Source: Sporohalobacter salinus
Lineage (GTDB): Bacteria; Bacillota; Halanaerobiia; Halobacteroidales; Acetohalobiaceae
Assembly: GCF_016908635.1 (NCBI RefSeq)
Contig: NZ_JAFBEG010000003.1
Coordinates: 1-64,000 of the forward strand
DNA length: 64,000 nt
Direction: 5' to 3'
Numbering within the stretch: position 1 is the stretch's first letter; each line of letters begins with the position of its first letter. The translations under genes were made by a program, and so were the position numbers. Below the pieces are notes generated by a model that was not told the DNA's origin, made no database searches, and saw only the letters and a list, made by a program, of their open reading frames with translations. Positions 25,800-35,264 of this stretch are shown here, piece by piece.

Positions 25800-26513
25800 A
25801 TGAACTATAAAAACAAAGAGAAGCTTGTATATGATATTTTTCAATCTATAGCTTCTAAGTATGATTTAATAAATAAATTTATGTCCTTTGGACTTGATAA
25901 TCATTGGCGCCGTTGTGTTGCCAAACGAGCTGACTTAAAACCTGGAGATAAAGTATTAGATGTAGGAGGTGGAACTGGTAGATTAAGTTTAGAATTAGCT
26001 AAATTATTAGATGATAGTGGTTCAGTTGTTTGTACGGACTTCAGTGAAAACATGTTGAAGAAAGCTAAAAAAGATTTGAAAGAGCATCGATGTTATAATC
26101 AAATTGAGTTTAAATTTGATGATGCTATGAATCTTTCTTTTGTAGATAATACTTTTGATGTTGTAACTAGTGCTTGGGTATTAAGGAATGTTGAGGATAT
26201 TTCTCAGGTATTAGTAGAGATGCAGCGAGTAGTAAAACCAGAGGGGAAAGTGGTTTCCTTAGATTTAGCTAAACCGAAATCAGAATTATTTAAAAAGGGA
26301 TATTCCTTTTATTTATATAGGATTATACCTTTAATTGGTAGTTTCATTTATGGTCAATCTGATCCCTATGAATATCTGTATGATTCATGGAAGAGGTTTC
26401 CTAGTCAGGATGAATTAGCTGAAAAATTTAAAAAAGCCGGGTTAATAAATGTAGATTATTATGAATTGATTGGGGGAGCTATTGCTGTTCATGTTGGTCA
26501 AAAACCCCACTAA
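25800..26513 (+). CDS. menG: Demethylmenaquinone methyltransferase-like SAM methyltransferase (MenG/UbiE)
   Basis: The family C-methylates demethylmenaquinone to menaquinone. The protein shows the N-terminal VYDIFQSIASKYDLINKFMS, then LDNHWRR, the SAM-binding motif VLDVGGGTGRLSLELA, and the late signature VDNTFDVVTSAWVLRNVEDI, with the WVLRN region matching the UbiE family. Length 237 is normal. A polyprenyl diphosphate synthase gene follows 45 bases later, which supports a quinone role. No other men or mqn genes are in the window. A different methyl acceptor is possible. Confidence 0.8.
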   Translation: MNYKNKEKLVYDIFQSIASKYDLINKFMSFGLDNHWRRCVAKRADLKPGDKVLDVGGGTGRLSLELAKLLDDSGSVVCTDFSENMLKKAKKDLKEHRCYNQIEFKFDDAMNLSFVDNTFDVVTSAWVLRNVEDISQVLVEMQRVVKPEGKVVSLDLAKPKSELFKKGYSFYLYRIIPLIGSFIYGQSDPYEYLYDSWKRFPSQDELAEKFKKAGLINVDYYELIGGAIAVHVGQKPH

Positions 26514-26558
26514 AATTTCATTATTCATGCATAATTTTAATATAGAGTGGGTGAAAAA

Positions 26559-27566
26559 ATGATTAAAGTTGAGTTGATGCCATCGATTAATAAGGATTTA
26601 CAGAAAGTTGAGAAGAAATTAAAAGAAGTTACTGAAACAAAATTTAATTTACTATATAGAATATCTAACCGATTATTAAATGCAGGTGGAAAACGGATGA
26701 GACCATTATTAGTCTTATTATCCGGCAAATTGAATAAATATTCAGCTAAAGACCTGATTTCTATGGGGGCTTCGGTAGAATTATTACATATGGCAACTTT
26801 AATTCACGATGATGTTATTGATAATTCTCTAAATCGACGAGGAGAGAATACAATTAATCGGGATTGGGGTAATAAAGTAGCGGTTTTGAGCGGCGACTTA
26901 CTTTATACTCAGGCTTTGAAGTTATTAGTTGAAGACGGAAATGATGAAATAGCAACTTATATATTGGATATTGTAGGTTTAATCTGTGAAGGTGAAGCTA
27001 AACAGGCAGTAACTAATCATAATTTGAATCAGAATATGGAGAATTATATTAATAAAATTACTAAAAAGACAGCTTTATTAATTGCAGCTAGTTGTAAATT
27101 AGGAGCGATGATTGCTGATGCTACTTCCGAAAAAGCAGCTGCTATGGAGAGATACGGAAAGAATTTAGGGATTGCATTTCAAATTATAAATGACTTAAAT
27201 GATATTGTAGCTGATAAGAAAGAACTTGGTAAAGAACCAGGCGATGATTTACGGCAAGGAACTTTAACTTTACCGATTCTATATGCTCTAGAGGAATCAA
27301 TAGAAAAAGAATTTTTAGAAGAGGTTATTGTCAATCGTAATAATTCAAAAAGAGAAATAAAAAAAGCGATTAATATTTTGAAGAATTCTGGTGCAGTAGA
27401 ACATTCAATTGAGGTTAGTCAGAACTATATTAATAAAGCGCTGGATACTTTAACTCGATTTTCTGATTCACCGGCTAAGAATGCTCTTCAGTTGATTGCT
27501 CAAACTGTAGTTAATTCGTATAAAGGAATTGATTCTTTAGAGACAGGAATAAAGATAAATAATTAA
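26559..27566 (+). CDS. Trans-polyprenyl diphosphate synthase (heptaprenyl type, HepT-like)
   Basis: The enzyme makes long-chain prenyl diphosphate, likely for a quinone side chain. Visible are GGKRMRPLLVLLSG, the first Asp-rich motif LIHDDVIDNSLNRRGENT, and the second at ~208 written FQIINDLNDIVADKKELGK, where the usual first Asp of DDxxD is Asn. The KEPGDDLRQGTLTLP segment follows. Length 335 is typical. The ATG at 26559 is chosen with GGGTGA upstream; an in-frame GTG at 26547 is possible. It directly follows the menG-like gene. Chain length is not readable from the sequence. The Gx-transporter family protein at 41587 belongs to the family once annotated as heptaprenyl synthase component I. 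Confidence 0.85.
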   Translation: MIKVELMPSINKDLQKVEKKLKEVTETKFNLLYRISNRLLNAGGKRMRPLLVLLSGKLNKYSAKDLISMGASVELLHMATLIHDDVIDNSLNRRGENTINRDWGNKVAVLSGDLLYTQALKLLVEDGNDEIATYILDIVGLICEGEAKQAVTNHNLNQNMENYINKITKKTALLIAASCKLGAMIADATSEKAAAMERYGKNLGIAFQIINDLNDIVADKKELGKEPGDDLRQGTLTLPILYALEESIEKEFLEEVIVNRNNSKREIKKAINILKNSGAVEHSIEVSQNYINKALDTLTRFSDSPAKNALQLIAQTVVNSYKGIDSLETGIKINN

Positions 27567-27589
27567 CTTTTGGTTATTTATTATTAAAG

Positions 27590-27618
27590 TTGATTAATGT
27601 TGGAAGAAATTATATAAT
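27590..27618 (+). promoter_or_regulatory. Sigma-A promoter of the heme operon
   Basis: TTGATT (27590-27595), a 17-base spacer and a perfect TATAAT (27613-27618) lie about 95 bases before the hemA start. The remaining leader has no recognised riboswitch. Confidence 0.65.
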
Positions 27619-27711
27619 GATTAGAGGAAATTATGTAATAATTTTTTAAGAAGTAGCTTATTTAGGTTTTAATCGAATTATTGGGGTTTCAGGATTAAGG
27701 AGGCAATAAAT

Positions 27712-28989
27712 GTGACTATTGTTGCCATGGGTTTGAATCATAAAATGGCTTCTGTGGAGATACGGGAACAGACATCTTTTACTTCACAGGAAAAAGAAGA
27801 TGCTTTGAATATAATTGATGATCATAATCAAGTTTTAGAAGGGGTAATTTTAGCTACTTGTAATCGGACTGAAATTTATGTTATAAGTTCTAATAGAGAA
27901 GCAGGGACTGAATTTATTTTAGAGTTATTGAGCCAATTTTCAACTCTTAATCAAAAGGATTTATCTAAATATTTATATGCTTATTTTAATTTAGATGCTG
28001 TTACACATCTTTATAAAGTAGCATCAGGACTTGATTCTATGATATTAGGAGAAGAACAGATTTTAGGACAGATAAAGTCAGCATTTGAGTTGGCTAAAGA
28101 ACAGAGTACTATAGATACTATTTTACATCATTTATTTACTGAAGCATTGAAAGTAGGAAAGAGAGCTCGAAATGAAACATCTATTAATGAGAATGCTGCT
28201 TCTGTTAGTTATGCTGCTGTTGAATTGGCTAATAAGATATTTGGAAGCTTGGATGAAAAGCGGATTTTGATTTTAGGAACAGGAGAGATGAGTAAATTAA
28301 CTTTAAAGAACTTAGTGGATCATGGGGTTGAAGATGTATTAGTAGCTAATCGAACTTTTTCTAAAGCTAAGGATTTAGCTGATGATTTTAATGGTAAGGC
28401 AATTAGGTGGAAAGAGATTGAGGAGCAATTGAATCAGATAGATATAGTTATTAGTTCTACAGGAGCACCGCATTATATAATTAGATATGATATGATAGAA
28501 AAGATTCTTCCGAATAGAGGACATAAACCGCTATTCTTTATTGATATTGCTGTGCCGCGCGATATAGAGCCTGAGATTCATGATTTGTCTAAAGTTTATG
28601 CCTATAATATTGATGATTTAAAATCAGTGGTTGAAGCTAACTTGAAAGAAAGAAAAAAGGCTGTTAAGTTTGTAAATGAGATTATTAAAAAAGAAGTTAC
28701 AGCTTTTGATAAATGGCAAAATTCTAGGAATGCAGTTCCTATTATTAAATCTTTGCGTAAACAAGCTGAAGAGATTAGACAGGAAGAATTAGATAGAGCT
28801 TTTACTAAACTTGATGATATTGATGAAGAAGAAAAGAATGTGATTAAGAGTTTAACTCATAAAATTGTTAATAAATTACTTCATAATCCTACTGTTCAAG
28901 TAAAAGAATTTGCTAACATTGAGAATAATCAGGTTTATTTAGAGGCAGTGAATAAATTATTTGATTTGGATAGTAGGGAGGATGAATAG
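27712..28989 (+). CDS. hemA: Glutamyl-tRNA reductase
   Basis: This is the first enzyme of the C5 pathway, reducing glutamyl-tRNA to glutamate-1-semialdehyde with NADPH. Seen: the N-terminal MGLNHKMASVEIRE, the catalytic cysteine in VILATCNRTEIYV (~50), DSMILGEEQILGQIKSAF, the Rossmann ILILGTGEMSKLTLKNL and the C-terminal dimerisation helix region. Length 425 is usual. The GTG start has AAGGAGG 9 bases upstream; an overlapping ATG stops at once (ATGTGA). It leads an eleven-gene heme operon. Confidence 0.95.
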   Translation: MTIVAMGLNHKMASVEIREQTSFTSQEKEDALNIIDDHNQVLEGVILATCNRTEIYVISSNREAGTEFILELLSQFSTLNQKDLSKYLYAYFNLDAVTHLYKVASGLDSMILGEEQILGQIKSAFELAKEQSTIDTILHHLFTEALKVGKRARNETSINENAASVSYAAVELANKIFGSLDEKRILILGTGEMSKLTLKNLVDHGVEDVLVANRTFSKAKDLADDFNGKAIRWKEIEEQLNQIDIVISSTGAPHYIIRYDMIEKILPNRGHKPLFFIDIAVPRDIEPEIHDLSKVYAYNIDDLKSVVEANLKERKKAVKFVNEIIKKEVTAFDKWQNSRNAVPIIKSLRKQAEEIRQEELDRAFTKLDDIDEEEKNVIKSLTHKIVNKLLHNPTVQVKEFANIENNQVYLEAVNKLFDLDSREDE

Positions 28990-28990
28990 T

Positions 28991-29815
28991 ATGTTCTGGG
29001 TTAATGTTTTTTTTAAGATTACTTTAATTATTTATTTTGTTAGTAGTGGCTTTTATATTAAGCGAGAATTTTTTTCTGATCCTAAAACTAAGAATCACTG
29101 GACTGCAAACCTTTTATATGTAGGAATTGGGACTCATACCTTAAGTTTATTAGCTTTAATTTTAGCTACTAACTATCTGCCGATCAAGAACTTGTTTGAA
29201 ACTATTCTGTTATTAACTTGGACTGTAATTATTATTTATATGTTAATTGAATATTTATATAAATTTAGAGTTTTAGGTGCTTTTATTTTACCTGTTAACT
29301 CTTTATTACTTTTATATGCTATTTTCCTTCCCAATGATTTGAATAATTTACCAGAGAGTATGCAGAGTATTTGGCTTAGTATTCATACTTCTACTATTTT
29401 TGTTGGTTATGGTGTTTTTACTTTAGCTTTTTGTGTTAGTATAGCTTATCTTATTCAAGAAAAGCAGTTACAGGATAAAAAATTATCAATTTTTTATCAT
29501 CGTTTACCTCCCTTAGAAAAACTGGAACAATTAAATCTTCAATTGGTAGCAGTTGGCTTTCCATTATTGACTATTGGAATTATTACTGGTTCTTTATGGG
29601 CTAAAGAGGTTTGGGGAATGTACTGGAACTGGAATATTAAACAAATCTGGGTATCAATAATTTGGCTAATTTATGCTTTATATCTTCATAATCGTATTTC
29701 TGGAAAATGGCGTGGAAAGAAAAGTGTTTATATTACTATTGTAGGTTTTCTCGCCATTCTATTTACTTATTTAGGTCTGAGCTTTCTACCGGTTGAATTT
29801 CATAATTTTAATTAG
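28991..29815 (+). CDS. CcsA/HemX-like membrane protein
   Basis: The 275-residue protein has about eight membrane helices of the CcsA/CcmC cytochrome c assembly superfamily. It keeps the histidine-bearing segments SIHTSTIFVGYG and ALYLHNR and a tryptophan-rich heme-handling motif WGMYWNWNIKQIW. In that motif the usual Asp of WWD proteins is Asn. HemX, which follows hemA in Bacillus and influences HemA levels, belongs to this family, so position favours HemX; the retained histidines leave a cytochrome c assembly role open. The ATG at 28991 follows the hemA stop by one base, with GGGAGG 9 bases upstream. Confidence 0.75.
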   Translation: MFWVNVFFKITLIIYFVSSGFYIKREFFSDPKTKNHWTANLLYVGIGTHTLSLLALILATNYLPIKNLFETILLLTWTVIIIYMLIEYLYKFRVLGAFILPVNSLLLLYAIFLPNDLNNLPESMQSIWLSIHTSTIFVGYGVFTLAFCVSIAYLIQEKQLQDKKLSIFYHRLPPLEKLEQLNLQLVAVGFPLLTIGIITGSLWAKEVWGMYWNWNIKQIWVSIIWLIYALYLHNRISGKWRGKKSVYITIVGFLAILFTYLGLSFLPVEFHNFN

Positions 29816-29935
29816 AAATTTCTATAGATATATTTTCAATAATTAGCTGAATTTTTATTGTCAAGTTAGCAATGCTATAATTATTTGATTATCTAGAAAT
29901 ATGTATGTTATTAAATAGATTGAAGGAGAGATAAT

Positions 29936-30598
29936 ATGGCTAAGTATTATCCACTGGCTTTAGATTTAGTAGATAAAAAGGTATTAGTAGTAGGAGGAGG
30001 AACTGTTGCTGAAAGAAAAGTGCAGCCTTTATTAGAATCTGAAGCAGAAGTTACAGTTATTAGTCCGGAATTGACTTTTAAGCTGAAAGAACAAGTAGAG
30101 GAAGGTTTGATTTCTTATAAAGATAGGGGATATCGATCAACTGATATTGAGGGAAAGTTTCTAGTGATTGGAGCTACAGATAATTTAGCTATTAATAAAC
30201 AAATTGCAGAGGATGGTTTAGCCCAGAATTTATTGGTTAATATTGTAGACCAACCTGAAATTTCTAATTTTAATGTACCAGCAGTTGTAAGACAGGGCTC
30301 GTTATGCTTAAGCATCTCAACTGATGGAAAGAGTCCAGCATTGTCTGGTAGGATTAGAAGAGAGTTAGAGGAGGAATTTGGTCCCGAATATAAAGAGTTT
30401 CTGGACATAATGGGTAAATTAAGAGTAGAAATTATTTCTCGAGTAGATGATAGTAAAGTAAGAAGAAGAGTCTTCAAAGAATTAGCTTATTCAGAAATAA
30501 TTGATTATATTGAAGTAGGAGATTACAAAAAAGTAAAGGAATTAATTAATAATATTTTGCCAGAAGAGATTGAATTAGAGGAGGTAACAAATGAATAA
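29936..30598 (+). CDS. Precorrin-2 dehydrogenase / sirohydrochlorin ferrochelatase (Met8/CysG N-terminal type)
   Basis: The cytoplasmic enzyme oxidises precorrin-2 to sirohydrochlorin with NAD+ and may insert iron to give siroheme. The N-terminal Rossmann motif KVLVVGGGTVAERKVQPLL is followed by the central NVPAVVRQGSLCLSISTDGK and the SPALSGRIRRELEEEFG segment. It has 220 residues and no fused methyltransferase; that activity is encoded two genes later. No CbiK/SirB chelatase is visible in the operon, so iron insertion may fall to this protein. GGAGAG precedes the ATG. It overlaps hemC by 8 bases. Confidence 0.9.
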   Translation: MAKYYPLALDLVDKKVLVVGGGTVAERKVQPLLESEAEVTVISPELTFKLKEQVEEGLISYKDRGYRSTDIEGKFLVIGATDNLAINKQIAEDGLAQNLLVNIVDQPEISNFNVPAVVRQGSLCLSISTDGKSPALSGRIRRELEEEFGPEYKEFLDIMGKLRVEIISRVDDSKVRRRVFKELAYSEIIDYIEVGDYKKVKELINNILPEEIELEEVTNE

Positions 30599-31535
30599 TA
30601 GTAAGGTAGTTATTGGCACTAGAAGTAGTGACTTAGCGGTAGGACAAGCTGAGATAGTAGCTGAAATGTTGAGGGAGGCTGCTCCGAAATATGAATTTGA
30701 ATTAAAAAAGATTACTACTAAAGGAGATAAGATTTTAAATAGTCCTTTGTCACAGATAGGCGGGAAAGGATTATTTATTAAGGAGCTAGAAATTGCCTTG
30801 TTAGAAAAAGAAATAGATTTAGCAGTACATAGTACGAAAGATATGCCTGCAGAACTACCAGAGGGATTAGCAGTTCTTGGTTTTCCAGAACGAGTAGATC
30901 CTAGAGATTCTTTAATTTCTAAAACAGGTTTAGGGCTCGATGAATTACCATCAGGAGGGAGAATTGGAACAGGTAGTTTAAGACGTACTTCACAACTTTT
31001 AAATTATAGATCTGATTTAGAAGTTATTCCAATCAGAGGAAATATCAATACTAGATTGGAAAAATTGAAAAATGGAGAATTGAATTTGGATGCAATTGTG
31101 TTAGCAGCAGCCGGTTTGATTAGAATGGGGTGGCAAGAAAAGATTACTCAATATTTAGATTATGAAATTATGCTGCCAGCAGCAGGACAAGGCGCTTTAG
31201 CTATTGAGGCAAGAGAATCTGATACAGAAATTAGATCATTAATAAACAAGATAGATGGTCAAAAGATTCGCTATATTTTACAGGCAGAACGAGGATTTTT
31301 AGAACGACTAGATGGTGATTGTCATGTACCGGTTGGGGCTTTAGCTGAGATAGATGGAGAAGAAATTACTTTAGAAGGTATGGTAGCAACTTTAGATGGT
31401 CAGAAATATTTACGCAATCAGATGACAGATTCTATTAAAAAGGCGGAGGAGTTAGGAATAAAGTTAGCTGAAGATCTAATTGACAAAGGTGCAAAAAAGA
31501 TTCTACAACAAGCAAAACAGGAGACTGATAAATAA
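30591..31535 (+). CDS. hemC: Hydroxymethylbilane synthase (porphobilinogen deaminase)
   Basis: The enzyme joins four porphobilinogens into hydroxymethylbilane. Motifs include IGTRSSDLAVGQAE at the start, AVHSTKDMPAELPEG, PIRGNINTRLEKL, AAAGLIRMG and the cofactor-binding cysteine in RLDGDCHVPVGAL (about residue 245). Length 314 is normal. GAGGAGG lies before the ATG. It overlaps its upstream neighbour by 8 bases and cobA-hemD by one base (TAATG). Confidence 0.96.
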   Translation: MNNSKVVIGTRSSDLAVGQAEIVAEMLREAAPKYEFELKKITTKGDKILNSPLSQIGGKGLFIKELEIALLEKEIDLAVHSTKDMPAELPEGLAVLGFPERVDPRDSLISKTGLGLDELPSGGRIGTGSLRRTSQLLNYRSDLEVIPIRGNINTRLEKLKNGELNLDAIVLAAAGLIRMGWQEKITQYLDYEIMLPAAGQGALAIEARESDTEIRSLINKIDGQKIRYILQAERGFLERLDGDCHVPVGALAEIDGEEITLEGMVATLDGQKYLRNQMTDSIKKAEELGIKLAEDLIDKGAKKILQQAKQETDK

Positions 31536-33043
31536 TGGAAGAAGGGAAAGTATTCTTAGTTGGTGCTGGACCTGGAGATCCAAAGTTGATTACTGTTAAA
31601 GGATTAGAGGCTATTAAAGAAGCTGATGTTTTAATTTATGATTATTTAGCTAATGAACAATTATTGGCTAAGGCTTCTACTGATGTAGAAAAAATTTACG
31701 CTGGTAAAAAAGCTGGGGATCATACTTATACTCAAAAAGAGATTAATGATATAATTGTCAATAAGGCTAAAAGAGGTAAGGTAGTTACCAGATTGAAAGG
31801 TGGGGATCCGTTTATATTTGGACGCGGTGGAGAAGAAGCAGAGTATTTACAAGAGAATGGAGTTGAATTTGAGATAGTTCCAGGAATTACTTCTCCAATT
31901 GCAGTACCAGCTTATGCTGGAATTCCACTAACTCATCGTGATTTTAATTCATCTGTTTCTTTTGTAACAGGTCATGAAGCCCCTAACAAAGAAGAATCTA
32001 GTTTGGATTGGGAGAAGTTAGCAACTGCTACTGGTACGATTGTTTTTTTAATGGGAGTAGGTAACTTAGCAAAAAATGTAGCTAAGTTAAAAGAACATGG
32101 CCGTGATCCTGAAACACCGGCAGCTTTGATTCGCTGGGGGACAAAACCAGAACAGAAGACAGTCTCCGGTACCTTAAATAATATAGTTGAACGTGTAGAA
32201 AAGGCCAATTTGAAACCGCCGGCAATTACTATTGTTGGAGAGGTTGTACAGCTAAGAGATAAGATAAAGTGGTTTGAGAATGAACCGTTATTTGGTAAAA
32301 GAGTTTTAGTAACTAGATCTCGTACTCAGGCTAGCAGTTTATCGAAGAAATTATATCGATTAGGTGCTGAGCCTATAGAATGTCCAGCAATTAAGATAGT
32401 ACCTCCTGAAGACTTTGCTCAATTGGATAAAGCTTTATTAAAGGCAGATGAATATGACTGGGCTGTCTTTACCAGTGTTAATGGGGTTAAAGCAGTAGTT
32501 AATCGTCTAAAAGAGCTTGGACGTGATGTGCGTGCTTTTGGTAGTGCTAAGATCTGTGCTATAGGTTCTAAGACTGCAGCTGAGCTCGAAAATTGGGGAT
32601 TAAAAGTTGATTACGTTCCCGAAAAGTATGTTTCCGAATCTATACTTTCAGGGTTGGATGATGATTTGACTGGTGAAAAGTTCTTACTACCTCGTTCAGA
32701 TATTTCTCGCCCAGCTCTTCCAGATGGATTAAAGAAGAGAGGCGCTGAAGTAAATAATGTAACTGCTTATAGAACGGTAACTGGCGAAGGAAATGAGAAA
32801 GCATTGGAATTAATAGATAAAGGAGAGGTGGATATTGTGACATTTACTAGTTCATCCACTGTTAGAAACTTCATCAAAATGTTAGACAGCCGGGATTACA
32901 ATGGATTATTGAAATCTGTAACTATTGCCTGTATTGGACCGATAACTGCTGGAACAGCCGGAGAATTTGGTTTAGAAGTAGATATTATAGCTGAAGAATA
33001 TACTATTGAAGGTTTAGTAGAAGCAGTATTAAATAATACTTAA
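31535..33043 (+). CDS. Fused uroporphyrinogen-III C-methyltransferase and uroporphyrinogen-III synthase
   Basis: Residues ~1-245 form the SAM-dependent methyltransferase (CobA/SUMT): FLVGAGPGDPKLITVKG, VTRLKGGDPFIFGRGGEE and VPGITSPIAVPAYAGIPLTH. Residues ~255-502 form HemD: RVLVTRSRTQASSLSKKL and VFTSVNGVKAVVNRL. The protein would close hydroxymethylbilane to uroporphyrinogen III and methylate it to precorrin-2. This fusion is common in Clostridia. With the dehydrogenase and AhbABCD genes it directs flux to siroheme and heme; cobalamin is another possible branch. Confidence 0.95.
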   Translation: MEEGKVFLVGAGPGDPKLITVKGLEAIKEADVLIYDYLANEQLLAKASTDVEKIYAGKKAGDHTYTQKEINDIIVNKAKRGKVVTRLKGGDPFIFGRGGEEAEYLQENGVEFEIVPGITSPIAVPAYAGIPLTHRDFNSSVSFVTGHEAPNKEESSLDWEKLATATGTIVFLMGVGNLAKNVAKLKEHGRDPETPAALIRWGTKPEQKTVSGTLNNIVERVEKANLKPPAITIVGEVVQLRDKIKWFENEPLFGKRVLVTRSRTQASSLSKKLYRLGAEPIECPAIKIVPPEDFAQLDKALLKADEYDWAVFTSVNGVKAVVNRLKELGRDVRAFGSAKICAIGSKTAAELENWGLKVDYVPEKYVSESILSGLDDDLTGEKFLLPRSDISRPALPDGLKKRGAEVNNVTAYRTVTGEGNEKALELIDKGEVDIVTFTSSSTVRNFIKMLDSRDYNGLLKSVTIACIGPITAGTAGEFGLEVDIIAEEYTIEGLVEAVLNNT

Positions 33044-33076
33044 TTTAATAAATTAGTCTAAAGAGGTGAAGTAATT

Positions 33077-34255
33077 ATGATCGGGGTCTCAAAGTTACTA
33101 GGAGGGGATAATAAATTTGGCGATCAATTGAGATATAGCAAGAAATCAAAGAATCAAAAACATGGAACCAGAAAGGGACATGGACCAGTAGTTGTCTGGA
33201 ATATAACTCGTACCTGTAATTTAAATTGTACACATTGTTATTCGGATTCTGATTACAAACGGTACGAGGGAGAACTAAAGACGGCAGAAGCTAAAGAATT
33301 TATTGATGATTTAGATCATTTTAATGTACCAGTACTTTTATTTTCGGGCGGTGAACCGTTAATTAGAGATGATATTTATGAACTGGCTGAATATACAGCT
33401 CAAAAAGGAATTAGACCTACAATTTCTACTAATGGGACTTTAATTACAAAAGAGGTAGCCCAGAGGTTAAAGAATATAGGTGTTGGTTATGTAGGGATTA
33501 GCTTTGACGGTATGCGCGAAACTAATGATAGGTTTCGGGGGGGAGATGGTGCCTTTGATAAGGCTTTAGAAGGATTACATAATTGTTTAGATGTTGGACA
33601 GAAGGTGGGACTAAGATTTACTATTAATAGGCATAATTATCATGACTTAGATGATATCTTTGATTTAATTGAAAATGAGAATATACCTCGGGCCTGTTTT
33701 TATCATTTAGTCTATTCTGGACGAGGAAGTGGAATGATTAAGGAAGATATAAGCAATGAAAAATCTCGAAAAGCTATGGATTTAATTATTGATAGAACTT
33801 TAGATTTTCAAAAGAGAAGTCTAAATAAAGAGATTTTAACTGTTGATAACCATGCTGATGGTATCTATATTTATCTACGTATGAAGAAAGAATATCCTCA
33901 GAAAGCTGAGAATATTCTTGAATTATTGAAAAGAAATGGCGGTAATCGCAGTGGTATAGCCATTGCTAATGTTGATTGGAATGGAAATGTTCATCCCGAC
34001 CAGTTTACTCAGAATTATACTTTAGGAAATATCAGAAAAAGAAATTTTAGTGAGATCTGGACTGATACTTCGCAGAGTGAAATTTTAGCTGCTTTAAGGG
34101 ATAGAAAATCTTTACTTAAAGGACGTTGTGCTAAATGCCAATGGTTGAATATCTGTAATGGTAACTTTAGACCAAGAGCTGAAGCAGTATATGAAGATTT
34201 TTGGCAGGAAGATCCAGCGTGTTATTTGACATATGAAGAAATTGGGTTAGAATGA
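33077..34255 (+). CDS. ahbC: Radical SAM protein AhbC/NirJ1 (12,18-didecarboxysiroheme deacetylase)
   Basis: The iron-sulfur radical SAM enzyme removes the acetate side chains of didecarboxysiroheme to give Fe-coproporphyrin in the alternative heme pathway. The N-terminus (SKLLGGDNKFGDQLRYSK … GHGPVVVWN) and the cluster motif CNLNCTHCY (~52) match the family once named NirJ1. LLFSGGEPLIRDDIYELAEY is the SAM-binding GGEP strand. The C-terminal SPASM-like region has CAKCQWLNICNGNFRPRAEA and a late cysteine in DPACYLTYEE. The gene is embedded among heme genes, which makes the role convincing. Assignment of AhbC rather than another NirJ-like step is from family memory. Confidence 0.8.
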   Translation: MIGVSKLLGGDNKFGDQLRYSKKSKNQKHGTRKGHGPVVVWNITRTCNLNCTHCYSDSDYKRYEGELKTAEAKEFIDDLDHFNVPVLLFSGGEPLIRDDIYELAEYTAQKGIRPTISTNGTLITKEVAQRLKNIGVGYVGISFDGMRETNDRFRGGDGAFDKALEGLHNCLDVGQKVGLRFTINRHNYHDLDDIFDLIENENIPRACFYHLVYSGRGSGMIKEDISNEKSRKAMDLIIDRTLDFQKRSLNKEILTVDNHADGIYIYLRMKKEYPQKAENILELLKRNGGNRSGIAIANVDWNGNVHPDQFTQNYTLGNIRKRNFSEIWTDTSQSEILAALRDRKSLLKGRCAKCQWLNICNGNFRPRAEAVYEDFWQEDPACYLTYEEIGLE

Positions 34256-34277
34256 ATATCAAGGAGAGTGATATATA

Positions 34278-35264
34278 ATGTTTTCCGGTTTAATAAAACG
34301 TCCAAGGAGATTAAGAAATGATAATATTCGGGATTTAGTTAGAGAAACAGGATTGAGCATTGATGATTTAATTTATCCCTTGTTTGTAGTCCCGGGGAAA
34401 AATATAAAAGAAGAAATTCCTTCAATGCCAGGAAATTATCATTGGTCTTTAGATCTATTAGAAAAAGAAATTGATCGTATAGTTGATTTAGGGATTAAAG
34501 CAGTTATTTTATTTGGAATTCCTGAATCTAAAGATGAAAGAGGTTCTGCAGCTTGGGCTAAAGATGGAATTGTACAGCGGGCCTGCCAAAAGATTAAAGA
34601 AAAACATCCTGATTTGTTGGTAATTACTGATGTTTGCTTATGTCAATATACAGACCACGGTCACTGTGGAGTATTAGAAGAAGGTAGAGTTAAAAATGAT
34701 TCGACACTGGAATTATTGCCTAAGGTAGCTGTTTCTCATGTCGAGGCTGGAGCCGATATGGTAGCTCCCTCTGATATGATGGATGGTAGAGTAGGAGCTA
34801 TTCGACAGGCATTAGATGATAGAGGTTTTAATAATACTTCGATTATGGCTTATTCAGCTAAATATGCTTCCGGTTTCTATGGGCCTTTTAGAGATGCTGC
34901 CCATTCAGCACCACAGGAAGGTGACCGTCGTTCTTATCAGATGGATCCTGGCAATAGTAGAGAAGCAGTTAAAGAGACAGAGTTGGATATTGAAGAAGGT
35001 GCTGATATAGTAATGGTAAAACCAGCCCTATCTTACTTGGATATTATTAAAACAGTTAAGGAAGAGTTTAATTATCCAGTAGCAGCTTACAATGTTAGTG
35101 GAGAATTTTCTTTAATTAAAGCAGCGGCTGAGAAAGGCTGGATTAATGAACAAGAAGTTGTTTTAGAGATGCTTATGAGTATGAAGCGGGCGGGAGCTGA
35201 TTTGATTTTAACATATTTTGCTAAAGAAGTAGCTAGATGGTTAAATGAAGGAAAAATAAAATAA
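34278..35264 (+). CDS. hemB: Porphobilinogen synthase (delta-aminolevulinic acid dehydratase)
   Basis: The enzyme condenses two 5-aminolevulinates. The zinc-binding cysteines are visible in [20 protein letters not shown] (~118-135). The two active-site lysines are those of [21 protein letters not shown] and [12 protein letters not shown]. The allosteric/C-terminal region [14 protein letters not shown] is normal. Length is 328. The stop overlaps the start of the ahbD gene (TAATG), so the two are translationally coupled. Confidence 0.96.
   Translation: MFSGLIKRPRRLRNDNIRDLVRETGLSIDDLIYPLFVVPGKNIKEEIPSMPGNYHWSLDLLEKEIDRIVDLGIKAVILFGIPESKDERGSAAWAKDGIVQRACQKIKEKHPDLLVITDVCLCQYTDHGHCGVLEEGRVKNDSTLELLPKVAVSHVEAGADMVAPSDMMDGRVGAIRQALDDRGFNNTSIMAYSAKYASGFYGPFRDAAHSAPQEGDRRSYQMDPGNSREAVKETELDIEEGADIVMVKPALSYLDIIKTVKEEFNYPVAAYNVSGEFSLIKAAAEKGWINEQEVVLEMLMSMKRAGADLILTYFAKEVARWLNEGKIK

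Noticed and set aside
34816-35010. Overlapping + strand frame inside hemB
   Set aside because: It is an alternative frame of hemB with no start site or similarity.
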